Shown here: piece after piece, positions 1 to 10,302 of the stretch
Layout of the letters: each line of letters opens with the position of its first letter
Numbering within the stretch: the first letter of the stretch is position 1
Source of the DNA: Colletes latitarsis
Taxonomy: Eukaryota; Arthropoda; Insecta; Hymenoptera; Colletidae
Direction of reading: 5' to 3'
Assembly: GCF_051014445.1 (NCBI RefSeq)
Contig: NW_027488365.1
Coordinates: forward strand, 40,620,001-40,684,000
Length of the DNA stretch: 64,000 bases
Notes under the pieces: generated by a model
Seen by the model: only the letters and a program-made list of their open reading frames with translations
Told to the model about the DNA's origin: nothing
Database searches by the model: none
Program-made: the position numbers and the translations under genes

Positions 1-1749
1 CGATTCCCCCCCAGTTGGAAGGTGGCGAGGATGGTCCTCCTCCGGAAGGAGGGTCGGCCCGCGGAGTCTCCCTCCGCATACCGGCCCATTTGTCTCCTCG
101 ACGAGGTGGGCAAGCTCTTCGAGCGTGTGATTGCTGCCCGCCTCGTCGAGCACCTGTCGCGGGGTGATCCCGGTCTGGCCGACTGCCAGTTCGGTTTCCG
201 GGGGGGTCGATCGACTATCGACGCGATAGGTCGTGTGAGGGCCCTCTCGGAGGCGGCCGTCTCCCGGGGAGGGGTGGCATTGGCAATATCCAAGGATATT
301 GCCAATGCCTTTAACACCCTCCCCTGGGAAGAGATAAGGAGGGGGCTCGAATATCATCGAGTCCCCCCTTGTCTCAGGGCGGTCGTCGGGGATTATCTCC
401 GCGGCAGGTGGATCGAGTATCCGGGCCGGGATGGTGATATGCGGAGGGAGGTGTACTGCGGTGTTCCGCAGGGGTCGGTCCTCGGGCCACTCCTGTGGAA
501 CATCGCGTACGACTCGGTGTTGCGGGCCGGCCTCCCCGACGGCGTCAGCACGGTGTGTTATGCGGATGACACACTGGTGCTGGCCGTCGGGGCGCACTGG
601 GGGAGGGCCATGCGTCGCGCGGAGGAGGGGTCGCAACGCGTCGTCGACCGGATCAGGGGGATGGGGATGACGGTGGCGGTCCATAAGACCGAGGTGATTG
701 CGTTTCATTCACCTCGGCAGGATCCGCCACCCCCTCTGATTCGGGTGGGTGGGGCTGACATCGAGGTGAAGCCCCAGATCAGGTATCTAGGGCTGAGCCT
801 CGATAGCCACTGGCGTTTCGAGAAGCATTTCCGCTGCCTGGTCCCCCGGTTGGAAAGGATGGTTGCGGCTCTGGGCCGGATCCTGCCCAACCTGGGGGGC
901 CCGGCGGGCCGAGTTCGTCGCCTCTATGTGGCAATGGTCCAGTCGGTGGCCCTATACGGGGCCCCCGTCTGGGCGGACGACCTGGCTGCCTCCCGGCGCA
1001 GCATGACTATGCTGCGTCGGGTGCAGAGGCGCATGGCGCTCAGGGTCGTCCGCGGGTATCGGACCATGTCACATGAGGCGGCGACGGTTCTAGCGGGGAT
1101 GCCGCCCATGGACCTGCTCGCGCGGTCGCACGCGGTGATGTACCGGCACCGCGTCGACCGTCGCGCGGGGGTGGGGGCGGTCCCGGGCGGGCAGGAACCT
1201 GCTTGGGGCGATTTGAAGCGCCAGGCCCGGCAGTCCGTGTTGCTCGCGTGGCAGGAGCGGCTGGCTCTGCCAACCGCGGGGCACCGGACTGTCGGGGCTG
1301 TTCGGCCACTCCTGAAGGAGTGGCTGGACAGAGGCCATGGCAGCCTCACCTACCGGCTGGCACAGGTATTTTCCGGGCATGGCAGCTTCGGAAGATACCT
1401 GTGCCGGATAGGGAAGGAGCCGACGGCGCGTTGCTGCCACTGCGACGCTGAGCAGGACACGGCGGATCATACCCTGGAGGTATGCCCCGCGTGGGAGGGG
1501 GAGCGCCGTGTCCTGGTCGGCGTCGTCGGGCGGGATGTCTCGCTGCCGGGCGTGGTGCGCGCCATGCTCGGCAGCGAGGAGAAGTGGAGGGCCGTGGCCT
1601 CCTTCTGCGAGAACGTAATGTTGCAGAAGGAGGCCGCGGGGAGGGAGCGCGAGCTTCAGCGGGGCGCTGAAGCTCGCGCTCGTGCGGTGGCCCGAGGTCG
1701 TCGCCCGGTCGCGAGGCGTCGCGGGCGGCCGCCTCGGCGTGGCGGATGA
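1..1749 (+). CDS. ORF2 (reverse transcriptase and C-terminal zinc knuckle), C-terminal half, partial at window start
   Basis: The frame is open from base 1, so the true start lies upstream. Visible parts are RT motif A (DIANAFNTLPW, about 289-325), motif B (GVPQGSVLGPLLW, about 461-500), the catalytic YADD box (about 558-570), the thumb region, and a C-terminal C-x2-C-x8-H-x4-C knuckle near 1433-1486. The protein ends in a basic Arg-rich tail (RRGRPPRRGG). It would copy element RNA into DNA at a nicked chromosomal target. Oddity: the residue before the motif A aspartate is Lys (AISKDIANAF), whereas every other family A copy here has Leu (AISLDIANAF). The cause is AA instead of TT at the centre of a perfect palindrome. 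A Lys at this hydrophobic position probably impairs the enzyme (inference). Confidence 0.9.
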   Translation, partial: RFPPSWKVARMVLLRKEGRPAESPSAYRPICLLDEVGKLFERVIAARLVEHLSRGDPGLADCQFGFRGGRSTIDAIGRVRALSEAAVSRGGVALAISKDIANAFNTLPWEEIRRGLEYHRVPPCLRAVVGDYLRGRWIEYPGRDGDMRREVYCGVPQGSVLGPLLWNIAYDSVLRAGLPDGVSTVCYADDTLVLAVGAHWGRAMRRAEEGSQRVVDRIRGMGMTVAVHKTEVIAFHSPRQDPPPPLIRVGGADIEVKPQIRYLGLSLDSHWRFEKHFRCLVPRLERMVAALGRILPNLGGPAGRVRRLYVAMVQSVALYGAPVWADDLAASRRSMTMLRRVQRRMALRVVRGYRTMSHEAATVLAGMPPMDLLARSHAVMYRHRVDRRAGVGAVPGGQEPAWGDLKRQARQSVLLAWQERLALPTAGHRTVGAVRPLLKEWLDRGHGSLTYRLAQVFSGHGSFGRYLCRIGKEPTARCCHCDAEQDTADHTLEVCPAWEGERRVLVGVVGRDVSLPGVVRAMLGSEEKWRAVASFCENVMLQKEAAGRERELQRGAEARARAVARGRRPVARRRGRPPRRGG

Positions 1750-2266
1750 CCTAGGCTGGGAGGGGGGTCCTGAGGGGATCCTCCTCCCGCCAGGCGGCGC
1801 CGGGTCGGACCGGTTGGGGGTAGGAGTGCCTCCCCCTACCGGTCCGACGCAAGGGGAGGCACCCTCGGCGGTCTGGTGCGGCCATGAACGCCCGGCCGCC
1901 GAGGGGTGGAAACGGGGTCGCGGGCGGTTGCGAGTTGGGGCTCGCAGCCGCCACTAAACGCGGCCCCGGGACGGATAGCGGCGGGATGGAGTGGCCCCGT
2001 CCCGCCGCTATGAGGCAGTGTGTCTACTGGGGGGACCGATTGTCCCCCCCCGGGGGATGGGCGCGAAAGCGCGGGCACGGGGAGGATACCGGAAGAATGC
2101 TTCGAGCGATTCCCGGTATCCTCCCAAAGCGTGCCGAAGGGTCACCGTGGGGTTTTTAGTGGGTAGGTCCAGCGCCTGTCGTTGTACGGGCGCGGGGAAT
2201 CCCACACACCCCTCCCACCTCTCCCCAAGGAGGTGGGAGGGAGTCTTTCGAAGATTTTCCCCACGA

Positions 2267-2300
<34 letters not shown>
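1..2300 (+). mobile_element. R1-clade non-LTR retrotransposon, family A (copy A1), 5' part outside window
   Basis: The window opens inside ORF2 of a family A element. The rest of ORF2 runs to 1749, followed by a 3' UTR (1750-2267) and a pure 33-A tail (2268-2300). The 3' UTR is the same chain of stem-loops as in the full-length copies, including the closing pair CGTGGGG/CCCCACG just before the tail. Satellite follows directly with GTATGCAAG. The 5' junction is not in the window, so the target-site duplication cannot be checked. However, the 111 bp right of the tail recur almost identically at 3065-3175, which may be a paralogous unoccupied copy of this site. Confidence 0.93.
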
Positions 2301-2303
<3 letters not shown>

Positions 2304-4960
2304 TGCAAGTTAGCCAGTAGCGGGCTAGTAAGCTAGTAAGCAAGCTGTAAGCTGGTAGGCAAGTAGTGAGCTAGTAAGAAAGCAGGATGCTAGTAAGCAA
2401 GCAGAAAGCTATTAAGCGAGGAAGAAGCTGTTAAAGAAGCAGTATGCTAGCATGCAAGCAGTATGATAGTCAGCAACCAGTAAGCTGGCAAGCAAGCAAG
2501 AAGCGAGTAAGCTAGCACTAAGCTAATAAGCTAGCAGTATTCATGTAAGCAAGCAGTGAGCTAATAAGCAATCAGGAAGCTGGAAAGCAACCAGTGAGCT
2601 AGTAAGCGAGTAGGAAACTGGTAAGAATACAGGAGCCTTGAAAACAAGCAGCAAGCAAACAAGCGTGCAGTAAGCCAGTAAGCTAGTAAGCTGGTAAGAA
2701 AGCAGTAAGCTATGAGCAAGCAGTGAGCTATGAAGCGAGCAGTAAACTAGTATGGAAGCAGTGTGCTAGACAGCAAGCAGTAAGCCAATAAGCAACAGGT
2801 AAGTATGTGAGGAATCAGCAGGCTGGTAAGAAAGCAATTAGCTAGTAACAAAGCATTAAGTTAGTAACAAAGCAGTATCCTGGAATGCAAGCAGGAAGCT
2901 TGTAAGCAAGCAGCAGGCTAATGAAAAAGCAGATAGCTAGTAAGAAAGCAGTAGGCTAGTGAGCACCCAGAAAGCATGTAAGCAAGCAGCCAGCTAGTAA
3001 CAAAGCAGTAAGTTAGTAACAAAGTTGTATGCTGATAAACAAGCAGTAAGCTAGTAAGGAAGCAGTATGCAAGTTAGCCAGTAGCGGGCTAGTAAGCTAG
3101 TAAGCAAGCTGTAAGCTGGTAGCCAAGTAGTGAGCTAGTAAGAAAGCAGGATGCTAGTAAGCAAGCAGAAAGCTAGAAAACAAGCAGTATCCTAGTAACC
3201 ATGCACTAAACTAGTAAGCAAGCAGTAAGCTGGAATGATAGCAGGGACCTGTTAAGGAGGCAGATTGCTAGTAAGCAAGCAGTAAGCTAGTAAGCAGCGA
3301 GTAAGCTAGTTAGCAAGCAGTAAGCTAGTAAGCTAGCAGAGACCTAGCAAGGGAGCAGAATGCTAGTAGGCAAGCAGGCTGCTAGTAAGGAAGAAGTATG
3401 GTGGAATGCAAGCAGAGGGCTAGCATGCAGGATGTAAGCGAGTAAGCAAGCAGTAAGCTAGTAAGCTAGCAGTGAGCTAGTAAGTGAAGAGGAAGCTAGT
3501 AAGCCAGCAGTGAGCTAGTAAGTGAAGAGGAAGCTAAGAAGCAAGCAGTGAGCGAGTAAGCATGCAGTAAGCTAGTTAGCAAGCAGTAAGCTAGTAAGCT
3601 AGCAGAGACCTAGCAAGGGAGCAGAATGCTAGTAGGCAAGCAGGCTGCTAGTAAAGAAGAAGTATGGTAGAAAGCAAGCAGAGGGCTAGTAAGAATGAAG
3701 TAAGCGAGTAAGCATGCAGTAAGCTAGTAAGAAAGCAGTATGCTAATATGCAAACAGAAAGCTAGAAAGCAAGCAGTATGCTATTAACCATGCACTAAGC
3801 TAGTAAGCAAGCAGTATGCTAGTAGGCGAGCAGGGAGCTAGTAAGGTAGCACTATGCTAGTAAGCAAGCAGTAAGTTACTAAGCAACAAGTAAGCTAGTA
3901 AGCAAGCAGTAAGCTAGTAAGCAAGCAGAAATTTAGTAACAAATCATTATGCTAGTAAGTAAACAGAAGGCTAGTAAGAAAGCAGTCTGTTTGTAAGGAA
4001 GCAGTAGGATAGTAAGCAAGCAGTAAACTAGTAAGCAAGCGGTAAGCTTGTAAGCATCGGTAAGCTAGGAAGCAAGCAGCAAGGTAGTAAGTGAGGAGGA
4101 AGCTAGGGGGTTAGCAGTGTGCTATTAAGCAAACAGTAAGCTAGTAACCAACAAGTAAGCTAGTAAGCAAGCAGCGAGATAATAAGAGAGCAGTTAGCTA
4201 TTAAGGAAGATGTAAGCTAGTAAGCAAGCAGTAAGCTACAAAGCAAGCAGCGGGCTAGTAAGAAAGCAGTGAGCTAGTAAGCAAGCAGTGAGCTATTAAG
4301 GGAGCAGGGAGCTCGTAAAGAAGCAGTATGCTAGTTAGCAAGCAGTAAGCTAATAAGCAAGCAGTAAGCTAGTAAGCAAGATGTAAGCTGGTAAGAAAGC
4401 ATTTAGCTATTCAGCACGCAGTGGGCCAGTAAGCATGCAGGAAGCTAGAACGCATGCAGCAAGTTAGTAGGCAAGCATTAAACGAGTAAGCTATCAGTAA
4501 GCTAGTAAGGGAGCAGGAAGCTAGTAAGCAAGCAGTATGCTAGTATGCGCGCAGGAATATAGTAAAGAAGCCGTATGGTAGTAAGAAAACAGAAAGAGTT
4601 AAGCAACAAGTAAGGTAGTAAGCAATCAGCAGGCTTTTAAGAAAGCAACTAGCTAGTAAGAAAGTAGTATGCTAGTAAGGCAGCAGTAAGCTAGTAAGCA
4701 ACCGGTAAGCTAGTAAGCAAGCAGCAGGCTAGGAAGCGAGCAGCGAGCTAGTATGCGAGGAGGAAGCTAGTAAACAAGCAGGAAGCTAGTAAGCTAGCAG
4801 CTGGTCAGTAAGCAAGCCGCAGGCTTGCAAGGAAGCTGGTAGCTAGTAAGAAAGCAGTAAGTTAGTAACAAAGCAGCAAGCTAGTATGCAAGCATTATGC
4901 CGGAAAGCAAGCAGCAGGCTAGGAAGAAGGCAGCTAACTATTGAGCAAGCAGTAGACGAG
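2301..4960 (+). repeat. 19-bp satellite array, block 1
   Basis: Diverged tandem array with consensus near AGCAAGCAGTAAGCTAGTA. The unit reads as two related halves, AGTAAGCAAGC (11 bp) and AGTAAGCT (8 bp). The displayed strand is purine-rich. Longer duplications lie on top of the unit: 2301-2411 recurs at 3065-3175 (offset 764), and the segment starting at 3305 recurs at 3571 (offset 266 = 14 units). No gene is visible; open frames on the minus strand (Leu/Ala/Tyr/Cys-rich) only reflect the repeat. Confidence 0.95.
4949..4960 (+). repeat. Target-site duplication of copy B1, left copy (partner 8936-8947)
   Basis: GCAGTAGACGAG lies immediately before the element and recurs exactly after the poly(A) tail at 8936-8947. 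The match extends to 14 bp if tail A residues are counted. This marks B1 as one complete target-primed insertion that was already 5' truncated. Confidence 0.93.
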
Positions 4961-5264
4961 GGGGCATGTGAGGCAGTGGTGCACCTCGCCGGTGGACCGC
5001 AGCGGTCAATGTTACCGCTGCGGGGCAAAGGACCACCGCGCGAGCCAGTGCTCGGCGGCCCTCCACTGCCCGCTATGTGCGGTCAGGGGGATGCCAGCCG
5101 ACCACAGGGTGGGGAGCAGGAAGTGCTCTCCCCCCTCCCGGAAGGAGAGGAAGAGGCGGGCCGTTCTGACTCCGGCGCCGCGGGCGGTGGCATCGTCCAC
5201 CATGGAGGTGGACGGTGCCACAGGGACGGACAGCCGGGAGGAGGCTGGGGCGGTCGGTAATTAA
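4961..5264 (+). pseudogene. ORF1 (Gag-like) C-terminal fragment of copy B1
   Basis: This encodes the last 100 or so residues of ORF1: the end of the first knuckle (HVRQWC), the second CCHC (CYRCGAKDHRASQC) and the third cysteine cluster (CPLC...H...C), then a basic linker and an acidic end. It terminates in TAA at 5262-5264, overlapping the ORF2 ATG as TAATG. The 5' part was never inserted, so it has no start of its own. ORF1 proteins of this type bind element RNA to form the retrotransposition particle. Confidence 0.9.
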
Positions 5265-8200
5265 TGGCGCCCCGCCTCCTCCTCCAGGCCAACCTCAACC
5301 ACTGCCGCGCGGCACAGGATATGATGTCCCATGTCCTCGCGGAGTGGGGGGTTGGCCTGGCTGTCGCCGCCGAGCCGTACCGCGTCCCTGATCACCCTCA
5401 TTGGGTGGGCGACGCGGACGGCTTGGTGGCGACGGTATGGGGAGGTGGCGACGGGTCCCGGCCGTTCTCCATGCTGGAGCGCGGTCGGGGATTCGTCGCC
5501 GTGGACTGGAGGGGAGTCGCCGTGGTGGGGTGCTACATATCGCCTCGCAGCGGTCACGTCGCGTTCGAGCAGAACCTAGCCGAGATCGCGGCATGCGTGC
5601 AGCGCTGCGCGGCCCGGCCGGTGCTGGTCCTGGGAGACCTCAACGCCAAGTCGGTGGCGTGGGGGTCCCCCAGGACTTCCGTTCGCGGCGGGATCCTGGG
5701 CAATTGGGCGGCGGGACTCGACCTTCGGTTACTGAACCGGGGGTCGGAGCACACGTGTGTGCGGCGATATGGGGGGTCTATCGTGGATGTTGGATTCGCG
5801 ACCCCCATCGCCGTGCGCATGGTGTCGGGATGGCACGTGGTCGCGGGGGCAGAGATACTCTCGGATCACCGGTATATCCGGATGGAGGTCTCTGCCGCCG
5901 CGGGGGATGCATCCCGACACCACCGTCCGGGTGGTAACCCACCGCGCCGCTGGGCGCTTCGGCGCCTGGACAAGGAAGCCCTGATGGCGGCAGCCCTCGC
6001 TGCAACTTGGCCGCAGAGGGCGGCCGAGTTGCCGAGTATAGAGGAGGAGGTCGCCCGGCTCGGGGGGATGGTCGCGAACATATGTGACGCGGCGATGCCC
6101 CGGGTCGGCGGGCTTCACCTCGCCGGGCGGTGTACTGGTGGCCGGCCGCGATCGCGGAAATGCGAGACGCGAGTATCCGCGCCCGACGCCAGTACACCCG
6201 CGCGCGCCGTCGTCTACGGAGAGACGATAGCGTGGCGCGAGCGAGGGCAGATGACCTGTATGAGCCATACCGCATGTCGCGGATGGCTCTGCAGGTCGCC
6301 ATCAAACGGGCCAAAACCCGGGCATGGAAGGAGCTCCTCGAGACCCTTGATGACGACTCCTGGGGGCGCCCTTATAAGGTGGTGCTGAACAAGCTCCGCC
6401 CGTGGGCGCCCCCCGTCACCGAGGGTCTTGACCCCCGGCTGCTGGAGGGCGTGGTCAATACTCTCTTCCCAATTGGGGAGATGGGACCACGTCCTCCGGC
6501 AGAGGCGACGGCCCCGTTGGAGTGGGTGACCGAGCCGGGGGTCATGCAGGGGGAGCTGGCCGCAGCAATCAGGCGGCTCGGGGCGCGTAACACGACCCCG
6601 GGTCCGGATGGTGTGCCTGGCCGGGTTTGGGTCTTAACCCACGGCGTCCTTGGAGCCGACCTCAGGCGGTTGTTTAACCGATGCCTGAGGGACGGGCGAT
6701 TCCCCCCCAGTTGGAAAGTGGCGAGGATGGTCCTCCTCCGGAAGGAGGGTCGGCCCGCGGAGTCTCCATCCGCATACCGGCCCATCTGTCACCTCGACGA
6801 GGTGGGCAAGCTCTTCGAGCGAGTGATTGCTGCCCGCCTCGTCGAGCACCTGTCGCGGGGTGCTCCGGGCCTGGCCGACTGCCAGTACGGTTTCCGGGGG
6901 TGCCGGTCGACGGTCGACGCGATCAGTCGGGTCAGGGTCCTCTCGGAGTCGGCCGTCTCCCGGGGAGGGGTGGCGTTGGCGGTATCGCTGGATATTGCCA
7001 ACGCGTTTAACACCCTTCCCTGGGGGGAGATACGGAGGGGGCTCGAATATCATCGGGTACCCCCGTGTCTCAGGGCAGTCGTCGGGGATTATCTCCGCGG
7101 CAGGTGGATCGAGTATCCGGGCCGGGATGGTGACATGCGGAGGCAGGTCTACTGCGGGGTTCCGCAGGGGTCGGTCCTCGGGCCACTCCTGTGGAACATC
7201 GCGTACGACGCGGTGTTGCGGGCCGACCTCCCCGACGGCGTCAGTGCCGTGTGTTACGCAGATGACGCACTGGTGCTGGCCGTCGGGGCTCACTGGGGGA
7301 GGGCCAAGCGCCTCGCCGAGGAGGGGGCGCAACGCGTCGTCGACCGGATCAGGGGGATGGGGATGACGGTGGCGGTCCACAAGACCGAGGTGATAGCGTT
7401 CCACTCACCTCGGCAGGATCCGCCACCCCCTCTGATCCGGGTGGGTGGGGCTGATATCGAGGTGAAGCCCCGGATGAGGTATCTGGGGCTGATCCTCGAT
7501 AGCCACTGGCGCTTCGAGGAGCATTTCCGCTGCCTGGTTCCCCGGTTGGAGAGGATGGTCTCGGCTTTAGGCCGGATCCTCCCCAACCTGGGGGGCCCGG
7601 CGGGACGAGTTCGCCGCCTCTATGTGGCAATGGTTCAGTCGGTGGCCCTATACGGGGCCCCCGTCTGGGCGGACGACCTGGCGGCCTCCCGGCGCAGCAT
7701 GACGATGCTGCGTCGGGTGCAGAGGCGGATGGCGCTGAGGGTCGTCCGCGGCTACCGGACCGTGTCGCATGAGGCGGCGACGGTTCTTGCGGGGATGCCG
7801 CCCATGGATCTCCTCGCGCGGTCGCACGCGATGATGTATCGTCATCGTGTCGACCGTCGCGCGGGAGTGGGGGCGGTCCCGGGAGAGCAGGAACCTGCTT
7901 GGGGCGATTTGAAGCGCCAGGCCCGGCAGTTCGTGGTGCTCGCGTGGCAGGAGCGGTTGGCCCTGCCAACTGCGGGGCACCGGACAGTCGGGGCTGTTCG
8001 GCCACTCCTGTGTGAGTGGCTGGACAGAGGCCATGGAAGCCTTACTTACCGGATGGCACAGGTATTTTCCGGGCATGGTAGCTTCGGAAGATACCTGTGC
8101 CGGATAGGGAAGGAGCCGACGGCGCGTTGCTGCCATTGTGACGCCGAGCAGGACACGGCTGATCATACCCTCCAGGTATGCCCAGCTTGGGAGGGGGAGC

Positions 8201-8538
8201 GACGTGTCCTGGTCGGCGTCATAGGGCGGGATGTCTCGCTGCCGGGTGTGGTGCGCGCCATGCTCGGCAAGGAGAGGAATTGGAGGGCCGTGGCCTCCTT
8301 CTGCGAGATCGTAATGCTGCAAAAGGAGGCCGCGGGAAGGGAGCGCGAGGGCGTCGCCTGGGCGCCAGGCGTTGCGGGCGGCGGCCTTTGCGCGGCGGAT
8401 GACCCTGGCTGGGAGGGGGGCCCTGAGGGGAGCATCCTCCCGCTAGGCGGCGATGGGTCGGACCGGGTGGGTCCGGCCCACGGGGAGGCACCCTCGGTGG
8501 CCTGGAGCGGCCATCAGCTCCCGGCCACCGAGGGGTAG
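5264..8538 (+). pseudogene. ORF2 (endonuclease-reverse transcriptase) of copy B1, one frameshift
   Basis: It starts at the ATG of the TAATG overlap. The endonuclease residues are present: LNHC near residue 12, AEPY near 37, GDLNAKS and SDHRYIR. A 1-bp deletion near 6108 (GTCGGCGGG where family A has GTCGGGCGGG) shifts the frame. The second part (from about 6110, first Met codon 6130) holds the RT with YADD (about 7255) and the CCHC knuckle (about 8126-8180). Small deletions after ERERE remove the usual Arg-rich tail and carry the frame through former 3' UTR to a stop at 8538. The copy is therefore dead as it stands, though otherwise well preserved. Confidence 0.9.
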
Positions 8539-8894
8539 AAACGGGGTCGCAGGCGGTTGCGGGTTGGGGCTCGCAGCCCGCCACTAAATTGCGGCCCCGG
8601 GACGGATGGCGGCGGGATGGAGTGGCCCCGTCTTGCCGCTATGAGACAGTGTGTCTACCGGGGGGACCGTTTGTCCCCCCCGGGGATGGGCGCAAAGCGC
8701 GGGCACGGGGAGGGTACCGGAAGAATGCTTCGAGCGATTCCCGCTATCCTCCCAAATCGTGCGGAAGGGTCACCGTGGGGTTTTTAGTGGGTAGGTCCCG
8801 CGCCCGTCATTCTACGGGCGCGGGGAATCCCACACAACCCTCCCGTCTCTCCCCAAAGAGGTGGGACGGAGTCTTTCGAAGATTTTCCCCACGA

Positions 8895-8935
<41 letters not shown>

Positions 8936-8936
<1 letters not shown>

Positions 8937-9691
8937 CAGTAGACGAGTAAGGAAGCAGTAAGCTAGTATGCAAGCAGTGAGCTAGTAGGCGAGCAGTGTG
9001 CTAGTGACAAAACAGTATTCTAGTAAGGAAGCAGTATGCTGGTAGGAAAGCAGTTAGCTGGTAAACAAACAGTTAGCTTGTAAGCAAGCAGTAAGATAGT
9101 AAGCGAGAAGTGAGATAGAAATCGTGCACGAGGGTAGTAAGGAAGCAGTATGCTAGTAAGCAAGCAGTAAGCCAGTAAGCAACCAGTGGGCCAGTAAGCA
9201 AGCAGTTAGCTAGTAAGCAGGCAGTAAGCTTGTAAGCAAGCAGTAAGCTGTTGAGCAAGCAATAAGCTAGTAAGCAAGCGGCAAGCTGAAAAGCATGTAG
9301 CAATCTAGTAAGCAAGCAGCTAGCTTGTAAGCAAGCGGTGAGCTAGTAAGCAAGCAGCAAGCTTGTAAGCAAGCAGTAAGCTGGAAAGAAAGCAGGTAGC
9401 TAGTAAGGAGGTAGTACGCTAGTAAGCAAGTAGTAAGATTGTAAGCCAGCAGTGAGCTAGTAAGCGAGCAGGAAGGTAGTAAGGAAGCAGTATGCTAGTA
9501 AGCAAGCAATAAGTTAGTAACAAAGCAGTATGCTAGTAAGCAAGCAGCAGGCTAGAAAGAAAGAAGTTAGTTTGTAAGGAAGCAGTAAGCTAGTAACAAA
9601 CCAGTAAGCTATTAAGCAAGCAGTAGCCTTGTAAGGAAGTAGTTCGCAAATAAGCAAACAGTAAGTTAGTAAGCCAGCAGTAACCTCGAAA
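8936..9691 (+). repeat. 19-bp satellite array, block 2
   Basis: Same 19-bp unit and orientation as block 1. The first 12 bases are the right copy of the B1 target-site duplication; the last ten (9682-9691, AACCTCGAAA) are the left copy of the C1 duplication. No gene is seen. Confidence 0.94.
9682..9691 (+). repeat. Target-site duplication of copy C1, left copy (partner 10303-10312)
   Basis: AACCTCGAAA flanks the GC-rich insert on both sides. It is a two-base variant of the common satellite string AAGCTAGAAA, and both flanks share the same two changes, which supports a true duplication over chance satellite similarity. Confidence 0.82.
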
Positions 9692-10302
9692 CCCCACGCA
9701 CCCGTTTGGTTGTCCAGGCGGCAGGGGAGGTGCATCCCTACCTGGCGCGTCCCCAGGTGGTGGATAGAGGTAGTCGCTGGGATGGGATTCGGGGATGGGG
9801 TCACCAACCTGAGGAGGCTGGTGACCGCATCTTCGCATGGCATCCCGGAGGTTAGAGCGAAAGCTTCCGCGGACCACACACCGGTATGAATGCTTTGCGT
9901 GGGTGAATGTGTGTGTGAGTGGCCCGGGGCATGGGTTTGCCGCGGGTGTTACTTAAGGCGGCAGGTTGGCCCGTTGGCTGCGGATGAGTCCAGCAGCCAA
10001 CGTGGCCACCCAGTCGGCGGTTTAGTCCTATGTCACGGGGCCGTGGGCGCGGGTGACCAGGCGCTTGCGGTTGAGTGGGAATGCGGTGGGAGGAGTGCCT
10101 CCCACCGGGAGGGACCTGAAAAGGCACGACGCGGCGGGGGACTCTGTGATGTCTCACTAGAGTTTCCGGTCCCTCGCCAGGCGTCTGAGGATAGTCACCG
10201 TGGGGTTTTAGTCGGTATGAGTCCGACACTACCCACAAGCCCGCCCTTCGGGTGGGTTCGCGGGTGTCCATGAGGATTTCCCCACGTACAAAAAAAAAAA
10301 GA
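9692..10302 (+). mobile_element. Short R1-like insertion of a third family (C1): 3' end fragment or non-autonomous element
   Basis: A 611-bp GC-rich insert with no convincing protein-coding part. Its last 110 bp match the ends of families A and B only in motifs: GTCACCGTGGGGTTTTAGT, then a GC-rich hairpin, then GATTTCCCCACG and an A tail (10290-10300). The rest is unrelated to A or B. Strong hairpins are visible at 9799-9826 (GGTCACCA/TGGTGACC) and 10084-10107 (CGGTGGGAGG/CCTCCCACCG). It has a 10-bp target-site duplication. It could be a 5'-truncated copy of an element whose ORF2 lies elsewhere, or a SINE-like element mobilised through a shared 3' end. Confidence 0.75.

Larger units (their letters stand above)
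4961..8935 (+). mobile_element. R1-clade non-LTR retrotransposon, family B (copy B1), 5' truncated in ORF1
   Basis: The insertion starts inside the zinc-knuckle region of ORF1, runs through a full-length but once-frameshifted ORF2 and a 3' UTR, and ends in a 40-A tail (8896-8935). A 12-14 bp target-site duplication flanks it. Family B differs from family A throughout the coding region and UTRs (e.g. GDLNAKS versus GDFNAKS in the endonuclease, YADDALVLA versus YADDTLVLA in the RT) but shares architecture and 3' end motifs. It is the most complete family B copy in the window. Confidence 0.95.

Noticed and set aside
2301..4960. Regularly spaced repeats considered as a CRISPR array
   Set aside because: The repeats are head-to-tail with no unique spacers, and the context is eukaryotic retrotransposons.
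4843..5028. Small ORF spanning the satellite/B1 junction
   Set aside because: It crosses the insertion boundary, so its two halves have unrelated origins.
9073..9315. Minus-strand open frames in the satellite rich in Leu, Ala, Tyr, Cys (LLTSLLLAY-like), resembling membrane proteins
   Set aside because: They are direct translations of the 19-bp repeat, vary between blocks and end at random.
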